30,214 nt of DNA from positions 1 to 30,214 of the forward strand of contig CAZXXS010000036.1 in assembly GCA_964644845.1 (NCBI GenBank), given 5' to 3'. The notes under the pieces are model-generated. The model did not search any database. It saw only the letters and a program-made list of their open reading frames with translations, and was not told where the DNA came from. The position numbers and the translations under genes are program-made. Of the stretch, positions 22,917-30,214 are shown piece by piece (positions within the stretch are counted from its first letter, which is position 1; each line of letters opens with the position of its first letter). Origin of the DNA: Geothermovivens sp964644845 (GTDB lineage: Bacteria; Zhuqueibacterota; Zhuqueibacteria; Oleimicrobiales; Geothermoviventaceae).

Positions 22917-23517
22917 CTTTCTCCCCCCTCGATTGCTTGTCCCTCCCCAGGTCGCAACACAACGTTCAATTTAGCAAAATTCCCTCGCCCCCGCAACTTG
23001 TTTGTCCAGCCAAACACCGCCATCCTCTCTACGGCCCAGGTGGTCCGTCGTGTCTGCCAAGCCACCAGCTGCCAACGTGCACAGGTCAGCACGGATACCT
23101 GCCCCTCACAACCGTGATTACACACACGGCCAGGTCTCAATTGAACTACCAGGTTCCCCCGCAAGGTCCGAGGCTGCAGGTAATCACCCCGACTTGGCTG
23201 CTCACCAATCAGGCCGTCGTTTTTGGACCGACCGGCCCCGCAAACAGCGCGGCGGTGTTCACCGGCGAGGACCAGTTCAGCTCGCTCTTCCTTTCCACCA
23301 GCGCCCCGATCAACCGGGGACCTGCGCTAATCGGCGGACCGCCTCCGGGGCAACGCGTCGCGGACAAACACAATCACAACACCGAAAGAAGCCCGCCTTC
23401 TCCAAAATCAAAAGCCGTTTTTTTCCCTTGCATGCTCCGAAACCGGAGCTGCTCCCGGCACGAGGCTGCGCTCCTCCAAAAAGGCCTTCGCCAAACGGCA
23501 ACACCGGCTGGCTGATC
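22894..23517. other. 624-base gap between phosphoesterase and LOG-family genes
   Basis: Besides the promoter candidate and leader frame above, I see no supported gene. A plus-strand frame of 192 codons (22937-23515) is rich in Pro, Asn and Ser with no ribosome site. Short minus-strand pieces look protein-like but are broken by stops, which could mean gene decay. A hairpin CCCCG-ATCAAC-CGGGG sits at 23304-23319. Confidence 0.35.
22968..22996 (-). promoter_or_regulatory. Possible promoter of the LOG-family gene
   Basis: Read on the minus strand: TTGCGG (22991-22996), 17-base spacer, TAAATT (22968-22973). Four of six bases match in the first box and four of six in the second. The leader would be about 65 bases. 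It lies in a local A/T-rich patch inside otherwise GC-rich DNA. Confidence 0.35.
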
Positions 23518-24474
23518 TTACACGCACGTTTCCAGAGAGCTCCCAACCCTGTCTGGCAACACAGCTCCCGGGGCTTGCACCGCTGCTCGCTGCGCTTTGC
23601 AGCGTCGTAGGGTGAAAATCACCACCTCCGGTTTACACCCAAGGCGCACCGGCACCGCCGTACTCCCAGCGCCAAAAGTTGTGTAGCCCCACATCCGGCC
23701 CTCACGCCACAAACCGACACCGTACCGCCGCGGAACCCGCGCATTCATAAACACCGGCCCGATTCCTGGTAAGTGAATCTGTCCCCCGTGTGTGTGCCCA
23801 CACAGGTACAATCGGATCCCGCGTTCGGCGGCCGGCCGAAAAAGTTCCGGAGAGTGGGCCAAAAGAATCGTGAACGCCCCTTCGGGCACGCCATCCAGTG
23901 CCGCCTCGAGATCCGCCGTCTCGTACAGGTGCGGGTCATCCACACCGGCAAGCCAGATTTCATCCAGGCCTCGTCCGATTCTGACGGCCCGGTTGCGCAG
24001 AAGCACGACCCCGGTAGCTTCCACACCGGGCAAGAAACCGGGGTTGTCGTGGTTCCCCTGCACGCCAAAAACCCCATCCCGCGCCCGGATGCCCGGAACC
24101 AGCCGTTCCAACCGCCGCAACGCCTCGGAACCATCCCCGTGGAAGCGACTGCGAAAGTCTCCTGTGATCACGGTCAAATCCGTTTCGAGACCACGCAGTT
24201 TGTCGAGCAACACCTCCGTCAGGCCATCTAACCCGTCGATGTGCAGGTCCGACAGGTGGAGAATCCGGTAGCCGTCGAATGCGGGCGGTAGGTCCTCGAA
24301 CGGGAGCTCCAGAAATCGTACCTGGACGTCCAGCGCGTTCCGAACCCCGATCCCGTAGAGTCCGCTCAGTTTGAACAGGAGCCGAGCAATCGCACCCAGA
24401 GCATCCACATTCTCCAGGTGGATCCGCAAGCGCCTCGCGACTTTTCTTGCGACCCGTGCTCCTTGCTCAGTCAT
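23518..24474 (-). CDS. Calcineurin-like metallophosphoesterase
   Basis: 318 residues. Motifs of the two-metal phosphoesterase fold are complete: D76 and H78 (SDLHID), D106 (TGDF), N141 and H142 (GNHD), H207 (LLAHSPE), and H227 and H229 (CGHTHGGQIHLPG). The GQIHLPG ending resembles YaeI/YkuE-type enzymes, some of which act on lipid-linked substrates. Residues 1-60 are a basic/hydrophobic N-terminal extension without a clear signal peptide. ATG 24474 lacks a good ribosome site and lies 45 bases after the heparinase-like gene, so coupling is possible. Substrate unknown. Confidence 0.87.
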   Translation of the reverse strand: MTEQGARVARKVARRLRIHLENVDALGAIARLLFKLSGLYGIGVRNALDVQVRFLELPFEDLPPAFDGYRILHLSDLHIDGLDGLTEVLLDKLRGLETDLTVITGDFRSRFHGDGSEALRRLERLVPGIRARDGVFGVQGNHDNPGFLPGVEATGVVLLRNRAVRIGRGLDEIWLAGVDDPHLYETADLEAALDGVPEGAFTILLAHSPELFRPAAERGIRLYLCGHTHGGQIHLPGIGPVFMNARVPRRYGVGLWREGRMWGYTTFGAGSTAVPVRLGCKPEVVIFTLRRCKAQRAAVQAPGAVLPDRVGSSLETCV

Positions 24475-24519
24475 TAGCTAAACTCAGTTCCGCGTGTCCC
24501 GGCCCCGCACTCTACTGGA

Positions 24520-26733
24520 TCACTCCGCTACCGTATCTTCCCACAGTCGCCATTTGGCCCGGCCTTCTCGATCCGGTTGGCCGTCAAGCTGGAGCCCAAA
24601 CGTCGAGAGAGGGACCTGAAAAACGGTTTTTCCCTTCCAGTGCAACTCCGTCAGCACAGTCGCCGAAAAGTTCAGGCCTGCGTCATCTCGCCACACGTGG
24701 GCCAGGTGCGCGTCGGTTGTGATCGGGCCAGCCGTTACAGCGCCACTCTCGAATGTGTACCGAGGACGAACGTTTTCGCGCAAGCGCTCACGCTCCAGGT
24801 CCAGTTTCAGCACCAACCACTCGTTCGGCTCAGCGTTTGTTTCGGCGAATGCAACCGCCACGGCACCGTCCCCCCAAGAGGTTTGCAACAGTCGTGCCCG
24901 ACTCAACTCCGTTTCTACCTTGGCATCGTTCGCCACGGGAACGAGCCGGGTGACGAAAACAGTCCAGCGCCCGGCGAGAAAGTAGCTCGGGAACGCTTCG
25001 TAGAAACACCACTCGTGGCTGTAGTGGCGCTCGATTTCAAACACCCCATGCCGACGCCCGGGCTCTGTTTCCAGAAACTGGACCAAGAGGCGCCTCCGGT
25101 CCGGCAGCTTTTCCTCGAACATCTGCCGGTAGCCCCCCAGAATGTGGTTCTCACCGCGCTCCCAGATAAGCTGTGTGTGCCAGAGACAGACCGGGGTGAA
25201 GGTGTCGTCCCGGCCTGGCGCGAAGGCATCCACAACCAGAAAATCCCCGGCGTCTTTGCGGTAGACGACAATTCGGTCCCAAACGTAGCCCAGCTTTTCG
25301 TCTTCCAGGCGCGTTCGGGAATAGTCGATCTTCGTGAGCCTGGCGAAGTCGATTCGCCTCGTTCGCACCGGGCGGTAGGCCCCGCTGTTGCGCAGGAACT
25401 CGAACACATCCTGCCCGCGGTCCAGTTTCTCAGCTCGCACCACAAGACGGTTGTGGAAGTAGTCCGCGCGGTAAGCGCCAAAGCGTCCCGAGGGCAGATC
25501 ACTACGGTAGCCACCGTCGTGGAGCAAAAGCGCCCCGTGGGACATCAGGAACACGATCGAGTTTTCGTCAGCATGCCCGTGGTGCATCTTCTCTTCTTCC
25601 ACAGGAATCGTGTCCCGGAGGTACTGCCGATCCAGCCATCCCCAGTCCCCCTCATCCCGGTAGTTCAACAACAGGTAAGTGGATTCCGGCGACCAGCCGT
25701 TCCTGAAGATGACCTTCTTTGCGATCAGCTCGTCCACGTCCTTTGACGGTGCGTCTGGCACCCGCACGGGGACTTTGTCGTCACACCACTGGTGAGCGAA
25801 CACCAGGTGACTGGCCACGTCCGACGGCGTCAGTTTCTCCAGCGTGCCGTCCGTGCGGCAGGATCTGAAAATGCGTGCCGCTACCCACTTGTAGCGACCG
25901 TCACGCAGCTCACGGGCCGCCAGTTCGAAGATCGACACGAGCAGAAACCAGGTCGATCGCCACTCTCCGTCGCCGAAATCCGGAATCGTGCCGTGTGGAG
26001 CCATCAGTTCCACAAAATAGTCCAGGTACCAGCGCAAGGGAGGCTTTTGGAGTCGCTCCAGTTCGTCGACACGCTCCAAGTAGCGCGCCAGATGAAGCAG
26101 CCAGACCGGGTGATACGTTGTGGCATCTTCGATCTCCCAGCGGTCCAAACTGTCCTGGGCAATGATCTCCGCCATCCTGCGCCAACGCCCTGCGTCTGGG
26201 TGGCTCGGAAGTATCTGAGCCGCAAGCATCAGGCCCTCGGAACGCAGAATGGCACGGTTCATGGCCCCCCACTCCGGGTGCGCGAAGACCACGTTCACCG
26301 TGTCCGGAAGAAGTCCCTCCAACCAGGCCAAATCCTCCGCAGGGAGGTCCCCTGCCCGGCGTTGCAGTTCGATCGTGCGAGCCAAGAGCGGGATGAAAAA
26401 GATGTTCACAAACACCGGCAAACCCAGTTCACGGGTTTCGGCACGGGCCTTCGGGAAATCTTCGCCCATCACGTGGCGTAGATCGGCAAAAGCGCGCAAA
26501 ATCTCCACAACTTCCGTCGAGGTCTCACGCTCCACCAGTCCTTCGGCGCGAAGGTAGCTAAGCAAAAATGCAAGCCTCAATGGCATCTGAGGCGGATTGT
26601 AACCCCACAACGGGTTCGGTGTTGCCTGGTCACGCCAGTCCCGAATCACCTGACGCCATTGCCTTCGTCCCTCCTCAGCTGCTCGCGTCAAGAACTCTTC
26701 GTAATCTTTTCTCGTCATGCCTGTCTGTTCCAT
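24520..26733 (-). CDS. Heparinase II/III-like protein, no signal peptide
   Basis: 737 residues. The N-terminal two-thirds are helical, as in the (alpha/alpha) toroid of polysaccharide lyases, with an IEDATTYHPVWLLHLARY segment (201-218). The C-terminal beta domain holds the heparinase II/III motif HHGHADENSIVFLMSHGALLLHDGGYR (split: HHGHADENS 384-392, LLHDGGYR 403-410) and a later YFHNRLVVR (425-433). Family members cleave uronic-acid polysaccharides, but many homologues are untested. ATG 26733 has a perfect GGAGG five bases upstream; a GTG at 26781 that overlaps the symporter stop lacks one. No signal peptide is visible with this start, so it would act on imported oligosaccharides or leave the cell by another route. 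Confidence 0.82.
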   Translation of the reverse strand: MEQTGMTRKDYEEFLTRAAEEGRRQWRQVIRDWRDQATPNPLWGYNPPQMPLRLAFLLSYLRAEGLVERETSTEVVEILRAFADLRHVMGEDFPKARAETRELGLPVFVNIFFIPLLARTIELQRRAGDLPAEDLAWLEGLLPDTVNVVFAHPEWGAMNRAILRSEGLMLAAQILPSHPDAGRWRRMAEIIAQDSLDRWEIEDATTYHPVWLLHLARYLERVDELERLQKPPLRWYLDYFVELMAPHGTIPDFGDGEWRSTWFLLVSIFELAARELRDGRYKWVAARIFRSCRTDGTLEKLTPSDVASHLVFAHQWCDDKVPVRVPDAPSKDVDELIAKKVIFRNGWSPESTYLLLNYRDEGDWGWLDRQYLRDTIPVEEEKMHHGHADENSIVFLMSHGALLLHDGGYRSDLPSGRFGAYRADYFHNRLVVRAEKLDRGQDVFEFLRNSGAYRPVRTRRIDFARLTKIDYSRTRLEDEKLGYVWDRIVVYRKDAGDFLVVDAFAPGRDDTFTPVCLWHTQLIWERGENHILGGYRQMFEEKLPDRRRLLVQFLETEPGRRHGVFEIERHYSHEWCFYEAFPSYFLAGRWTVFVTRLVPVANDAKVETELSRARLLQTSWGDGAVAVAFAETNAEPNEWLVLKLDLERERLRENVRPRYTFESGAVTAGPITTDAHLAHVWRDDAGLNFSATVLTELHWKGKTVFQVPLSTFGLQLDGQPDREGRAKWRLWEDTVAE

Positions 26734-26777
26734 CCTAACCTCCAAAGGGTAAGTGCTGCCGTGGGCCAGAGGTCGCG

Positions 26778-28883
26778 TCACTTAATCGACACCATGAGCC
26801 AAAGGAGGAAAATGATGAGACCGACCATGATCCAGGCGCCTCCAAATCCAACAACGTCTTTCCAAGTCGGTTTCAAAATTTCCCAGTTTGAACCGGGCCA
26901 GATCTTCTGTCTCTCGAAAATCTCGGGATGCCGGTAAGCCTCCTCGAGGGCACGCTCTTCGGCCTCCTTGTCCGGCTGTACCGGCGTATGAATCCTGGCG
27001 AAAAAGCGGTCCAGGTCTTCCTTGGGCACCGGCCTGGTCACGTAGCTGAGGACGAACAGCAGCACAAACGGGAAGAAGGCATCGAAGAAAAAGCGGGTCG
27101 CCACAAGCTGCGCCTTGGTGAAATGGCTGAAATCCACACCGAGCAAGCTCAACACCCACACTTCTGCCTGGAACCGCCCCAGGCCGACCTTCGGCGAATT
27201 GGGATCCGACGGGTCCTCCCTCACCACTTTGTCGAAGAAAATACCCACCGGCTCAATCACGTGCCGTTTGATGATCACCTGTCCCACATGATCGGCCAAG
27301 CCCTGTTGAACATCCTCCTCCACGGCCTCGGTCTTGACCTCGATGACTCTCCGGGCTGTCTCTTTCAGAAAAGCGGGATTTCGTTTTGCCCAGTCCAGCG
27401 TTTGGAAAACGTTGGGAATCACCGCGTAGATCGTAAAACAGACGAAAATCTGGATGATGACGGCCCACTTGGTCAGGCGGCGCCACGTGTAGCCCAGCCA
27501 AATCGGCGCCCCAAAAATGGCTGGAATCGAAATGAAGTACTTGAACAAGTCGAGAAGATTGTCGATGAACATCGCCGCTCCGATTCCCCCGAGGAGGGTA
27601 ACCGCAATGACCACGCGCCCCACGTTGATGTAGTGTTTCTCCGACTTGCCGCGCACGAAAGGCTGGTAAAGGTTACGAATGAACAGAGCCGAGTTCGACA
27701 CGGAGCCAGCGTCCAGCGTGGACATGTTTGCGGCAAGAATTCCGGCGAGCATGAGACCGATGGCCCCGGGGAACAGCAAATCGCGGGTCATGTAACCCCA
27801 GATCAAGTCCGGGTCGTGCAGCTTGCCAGCGTACAATCCCAGAGCCAGCAGTCCCGCCAGTGCCCAGAAAATCATGATGAACCGCTTGAAGAACATGCCG
27901 CCGAGAATCCCGATCCTGGCCGTGAGCTCGTCCTTGGCCGAGCCCGCAACGGCCATGTTGGGCGCCACTGCCACGATTGAGACCAGGTTTGCAAGCACCA
28001 TCGCCAGAATTGTGTACCATGCGTACTCGCTCAGCGTGACGGAGCCGAAGAGGCGAAACATGTACTCCGGAACCGAAGCGTGCAAACCCGCAAATCCCCC
28101 GATCCGCGCGAGTCCAATGGGAATCAACATCAGCGAGAAGGTGATGATCAGGACTCCCTGAATGGCGTCGGTGATGGCTGCTGCCGTGAATCCTCCCATC
28201 ATGGTGTAAATGGCCACAATCAACCCGTACACGAAATAGAACGCCACGGGGTCCGTGTACGAAATGCAGGACTTGAGTTCGCCGCGCTTGTACCGGTCGC
28301 TCAATTCCTCGTAGCGCGCCTGTTCTTCCTGCGACAACCCCACGTCCAACCGCGACTTCAGGGCCTCGTACTCCCGAAACATCTCCACACTGCGTCGCTC
28401 CTCCGGGGTGTACTGCTCGAAAGGTTTGGGAGTCAATGCCATCATCGTTTTGGCGCCAACCATGTAGCCGACGCCGCCGCCGATGAACGCCATCAGAAGG
28501 GTGAACACGGCGTACGCCCCACCCAGGAAAAGACTGCGAAAACGCTCCGTGAAGTAGTCGCCAAGCGTGATCATCCGGGAGCGACGAAACAGCAGTGCGG
28601 TGAACCAGTAGAAAGGTGTCAGGAACAGCACCAGGTACTGAATCCACATGCCGCCGATGCCCTGACGGTAGACCTCCCGGGAGACAGCCACCGCCTGGTC
28701 AGAATTTGTCGCGTTGCCGAAGTTGAGAAAAAACTGGTAGAACTTACCTAAGCGGCGCCCCGCGATGTAGAAATCCTCGGTGTTTTCGGTGTCTTTCCCC
28801 GCGCGTTTGCCCAACCACAGGATCACAGCAATGTAGCCGACGATGACAAGGAAGTCCAGGATGTGCAGACCAAAGACGTGCAT
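26778..28883 (-). CDS. Sodium:solute symporter (SSS/SLC5 family)
   Basis: 701 residues with about 13-14 membrane segments. Opening LDFLVIVGYIAVILWLGKRAG (9-29, split by the first helix), DFYIAGRRLGKF (37-48), the GGFTAAAITDAIQGVLI signature (230-246) and LAGILAANMSTLDAGSVSNSALF are typical of the family, which moves sugars, sialic acids, uronates or amino acids with sodium. Two hydrophilic inserts stand out: residues 152-207 and roughly 520-580. ATG 28883 has AAGGAG six bases upstream. Only 44 bases separate its stop from the heparinase-like start, which suggests that it imports that enzyme's substrate or products. Confidence 0.9.
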   Translation of the reverse strand: MHVFGLHILDFLVIVGYIAVILWLGKRAGKDTENTEDFYIAGRRLGKFYQFFLNFGNATNSDQAVAVSREVYRQGIGGMWIQYLVLFLTPFYWFTALLFRRSRMITLGDYFTERFRSLFLGGAYAVFTLLMAFIGGGVGYMVGAKTMMALTPKPFEQYTPEERRSVEMFREYEALKSRLDVGLSQEEQARYEELSDRYKRGELKSCISYTDPVAFYFVYGLIVAIYTMMGGFTAAAITDAIQGVLIITFSLMLIPIGLARIGGFAGLHASVPEYMFRLFGSVTLSEYAWYTILAMVLANLVSIVAVAPNMAVAGSAKDELTARIGILGGMFFKRFIMIFWALAGLLALGLYAGKLHDPDLIWGYMTRDLLFPGAIGLMLAGILAANMSTLDAGSVSNSALFIRNLYQPFVRGKSEKHYINVGRVVIAVTLLGGIGAAMFIDNLLDLFKYFISIPAIFGAPIWLGYTWRRLTKWAVIIQIFVCFTIYAVIPNVFQTLDWAKRNPAFLKETARRVIEVKTEAVEEDVQQGLADHVGQVIIKRHVIEPVGIFFDKVVREDPSDPNSPKVGLGRFQAEVWVLSLLGVDFSHFTKAQLVATRFFFDAFFPFVLLFVLSYVTRPVPKEDLDRFFARIHTPVQPDKEAEERALEEAYRHPEIFERQKIWPGSNWEILKPTWKDVVGFGGAWIMVGLIIFLLWLMVSIK

Positions 28884-29074
28884 CGCGTTCTCCTTTTGGC
28901 AGAGTGGGTCAACCCTGGATTGCGTCCCGAGGACAGCCCCGCTCAGCGGCATCACAGGGCCAGCACTGGGTTTCTGTTTTTCCCTGCCTGCCCCGTTTTC
29001 GTTCGCTCAGCTCTCGGGACTCGTCGCTTCCGAAAATCGCTTGCCCCCGCACCTCTCCCGTGGTCGCAACTTCC
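28884..29074. other. Gap between the UroD-like gene and the symporter
   Basis: 191 bases without a gene. On the minus strand TTGACC (28906-28911) has no -10 box at 16-18 bases. No terminator after the UroD-like gene is visible. Confidence 0.3.
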
Positions 29075-30115
29075 TCAGGCTTCCTCTTCGCCCCCCGCTT
29101 TCACCACCGCGTCTTTCGCCGCCAAAACGTGCTCGGGTGGCGTATCCCAGGGAACAATCCCCGTGCCCATTACAAAGCGTGGCCAGCCGCGCGCTTCTCG
29201 CACCGATTGCATCGCTGCTTCCCGGATTGCTTCTACCGGCCCACGCCTCACCAACCCGGGATCGAGGTTTCGACGCACCAAAACCGGCCGCCCCTCCAGT
29301 TCTCGTCTGTACGCCCCGAAGTCTGCGGTGTAGTCGCAAAGCACGTAATCCGCACCGGTGTCTACCACGGCGCTGGCGATGGCGGTTGTGTCACCCCCGA
29401 TGATGAGCGGCACGTGCTGTCCCCGCAGGGCCACTTTCGTTTCGCTGATCAACCGTTTGTGGTGCGGAAAAACCAGCTCGCGGTACTGGTTTGGCGACAC
29501 AAGGGGCGGCGCACAGCGTGAGTCGAAGTACACTGGCGCCACGCCACGCCGTGCAAAGGCCAGCCCAAAGCGAACGGCGACTTCGCTCGCAAAACCCAGC
29601 AGTGCCGTGACCATGGCCGGGTCGTCAAGAAGCGCCATCAGCATCCTTTCCGTACCCAGAAGTTCCGCAGCCAGCGAAAACGGTCCGCTCACTGCGCCAC
29701 GAACCACGACTTCCTGGCCAACCTCGCGGTTCAGCTGCTCCGCGACGTCCAAGAGAAGGGGCATCCGCCCGTCCCGGTCCGGGTTCGGCAGCGGCAAAGC
29801 CGTGACCTCAGCCGGGCTTTCCAGCAGATTTGCTTTTGGATGTGGCAGCTCGTCCTGACCAACCTCGTAGTCCAGCTCGGCTCCAAGCGCCTCGATTTCC
29901 ACGTTGTACACATCCACACCCACTGTGACGGCATCCGCCCCGTAGAGCTCCAGCTCCCGGTGAAGGGCTTTCAACAACAGGTCGGCAGACCTGGCGACCT
30001 CGGAAACAGCCGCACCGATCAAGAAAGCTTTGTGTTCGTAGATGGCCGGCTCGAAGGGCGGCCGGTCAACGTCCTCACCGTTCAGCGCCTTTCGAAATCG
30101 TTCCGTACCTGTCAT
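29075..30115 (-). CDS. UroD/MtaA-like (uroporphyrinogen decarboxylase-fold) protein
   Basis: 346 residues of the UROD superfamily, which includes haem UroD and cobamide-dependent methyltransferases (MtaA, CmuA). Features are RFRKALNGEDVDRPPF (6-21), the GAVSGPFSLAAELLG segment (140-154), SPNQYRELVFPHHKRL (207-222) and a final MGTGIVPWDTPPEHV. The H-x-C zinc pair of MtaA-type enzymes reads H234-V-P236 here, so the first cysteine is missing, though C260 remains near the second site. It is therefore neither a clear UroD nor a clear MtaA. ATG 30115 has AAAGGA nine bases upstream. It is the outermost minus-strand gene; the operon may extend beyond the window. Confidence 0.82.
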   Translation of the reverse strand: MTGTERFRKALNGEDVDRPPFEPAIYEHKAFLIGAAVSEVARSADLLLKALHRELELYGADAVTVGVDVYNVEIEALGAELDYEVGQDELPHPKANLLESPAEVTALPLPNPDRDGRMPLLLDVAEQLNREVGQEVVVRGAVSGPFSLAAELLGTERMLMALLDDPAMVTALLGFASEVAVRFGLAFARRGVAPVYFDSRCAPPLVSPNQYRELVFPHHKRLISETKVALRGQHVPLIIGGDTTAIASAVVDTGADYVLCDYTADFGAYRRELEGRPVLVRRNLDPGLVRRGPVEAIREAAMQSVREARGWPRFVMGTGIVPWDTPPEHVLAAKDAVVKAGGEEEA

Positions 30116-30214
30116 CTGTCCGAGTCCTTTGTTCTCGTCCGCAGTCGGGGATTTGCCTCACGCCTGTCCCAATTCTCGTCCACTCTACGTCAGCACGGAC
30201 CTCGCTTCGATCCA

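Noticed and set aside
22937..23515. Plus-strand frame of 192 codons in the 624-base gap
   Set aside because: No ribosome site, low-complexity Pro/Asn/Ser composition and no recognised motif; kept only as part of the gap note.
26734..26781. Longer heparinase-like start at GTG 26781 with GTGA overlap to the symporter
   Set aside because: There is no Shine-Dalgarno site for the GTG, while ATG 26733 has a perfect GGAGG at five bases.
1..30214. CRISPR array, defence genes, insertion sequences or prophage
   Set aside because: No regularly spaced repeats, transposase, integrase, nuclease-helicase or phage structural motifs were found on either strand.

Overview
The window is GC-rich bacterial DNA. 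Gene starts carry strong Shine-Dalgarno sites (GGAGG/AAGGAG), and there are many ATGA, GTGA or TGATG stop/start overlaps. No rRNA, complete tRNA, CRISPR array, phage gene or transposase was seen. Lipoprotein signals, a tungsten/molybdenum-type aldehyde:ferredoxin oxidoreductase, archaemetzincin, an MtaA/UroD-like protein and a heparinase-like protein suggest an uncultivated, probably anaerobic and possibly thermophilic heterotroph. Armatimonadota, Sumerlaeota, Hydrogenedentota or Planctomycetota are possible, but this taxonomic guess is weak and no marker gene settles it.

Plus strand, 1-8920: a trehalose/osmotic operon. A near-consensus sigma70 promoter (TTGACA-17-TATACT, 255-283) stands before a DUF5752 protein with a visible internal duplication. 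Then come TreT, a sugar-binding lipoprotein, two sugar ABC permeases (no ATPase gene here), OtsB, an MscS-type channel and OtsA. Two synthetic routes (TreT from glucose plus NDP-glucose; OtsA/OtsB through trehalose-6-phosphate), an uptake system and an osmotic release valve are thus grouped together.

Minus strand, 19764 down to 8956: what looks like a deoxyhexose (L-rhamnose type) degradation block. In transcription order it holds an L-rhamnose isomerase, a LarA-type racemase, an exported TIM-barrel-like lipoprotein, a 470-bp leader, a MoaD/ThiS-like carrier, aldehyde:ferredoxin oxidoreductase, a class II aldolase, a DegT-type aminotransferase and a xylulokinase-type FGGY kinase. After a 484-bp gap comes a small unknown protein. 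Isomerase, kinase and aldolase would give DHAP and lactaldehyde. The oxidoreductase could oxidise lactaldehyde to lactate with ferredoxin, and LarA could interconvert the lactate isomers. This pathway is an inference; the individual family assignments rest on catalytic residues that can be seen.

Minus strand, 30115 down to 19912: mixed accessory genes. They are a UroD/MtaA-like protein, an SSS sodium symporter, a heparinase II/III-like protein without a signal peptide, a calcineurin-type phosphoesterase, a LOG-family protein, a TIM-barrel sugar isomerase/epimerase, archaemetzincin and DUF72. The longer gaps (1-254, 9388-9871, 15382-15851, 22894-23517) hold hairpins and one possible small gene, but no well supported coding sequence.
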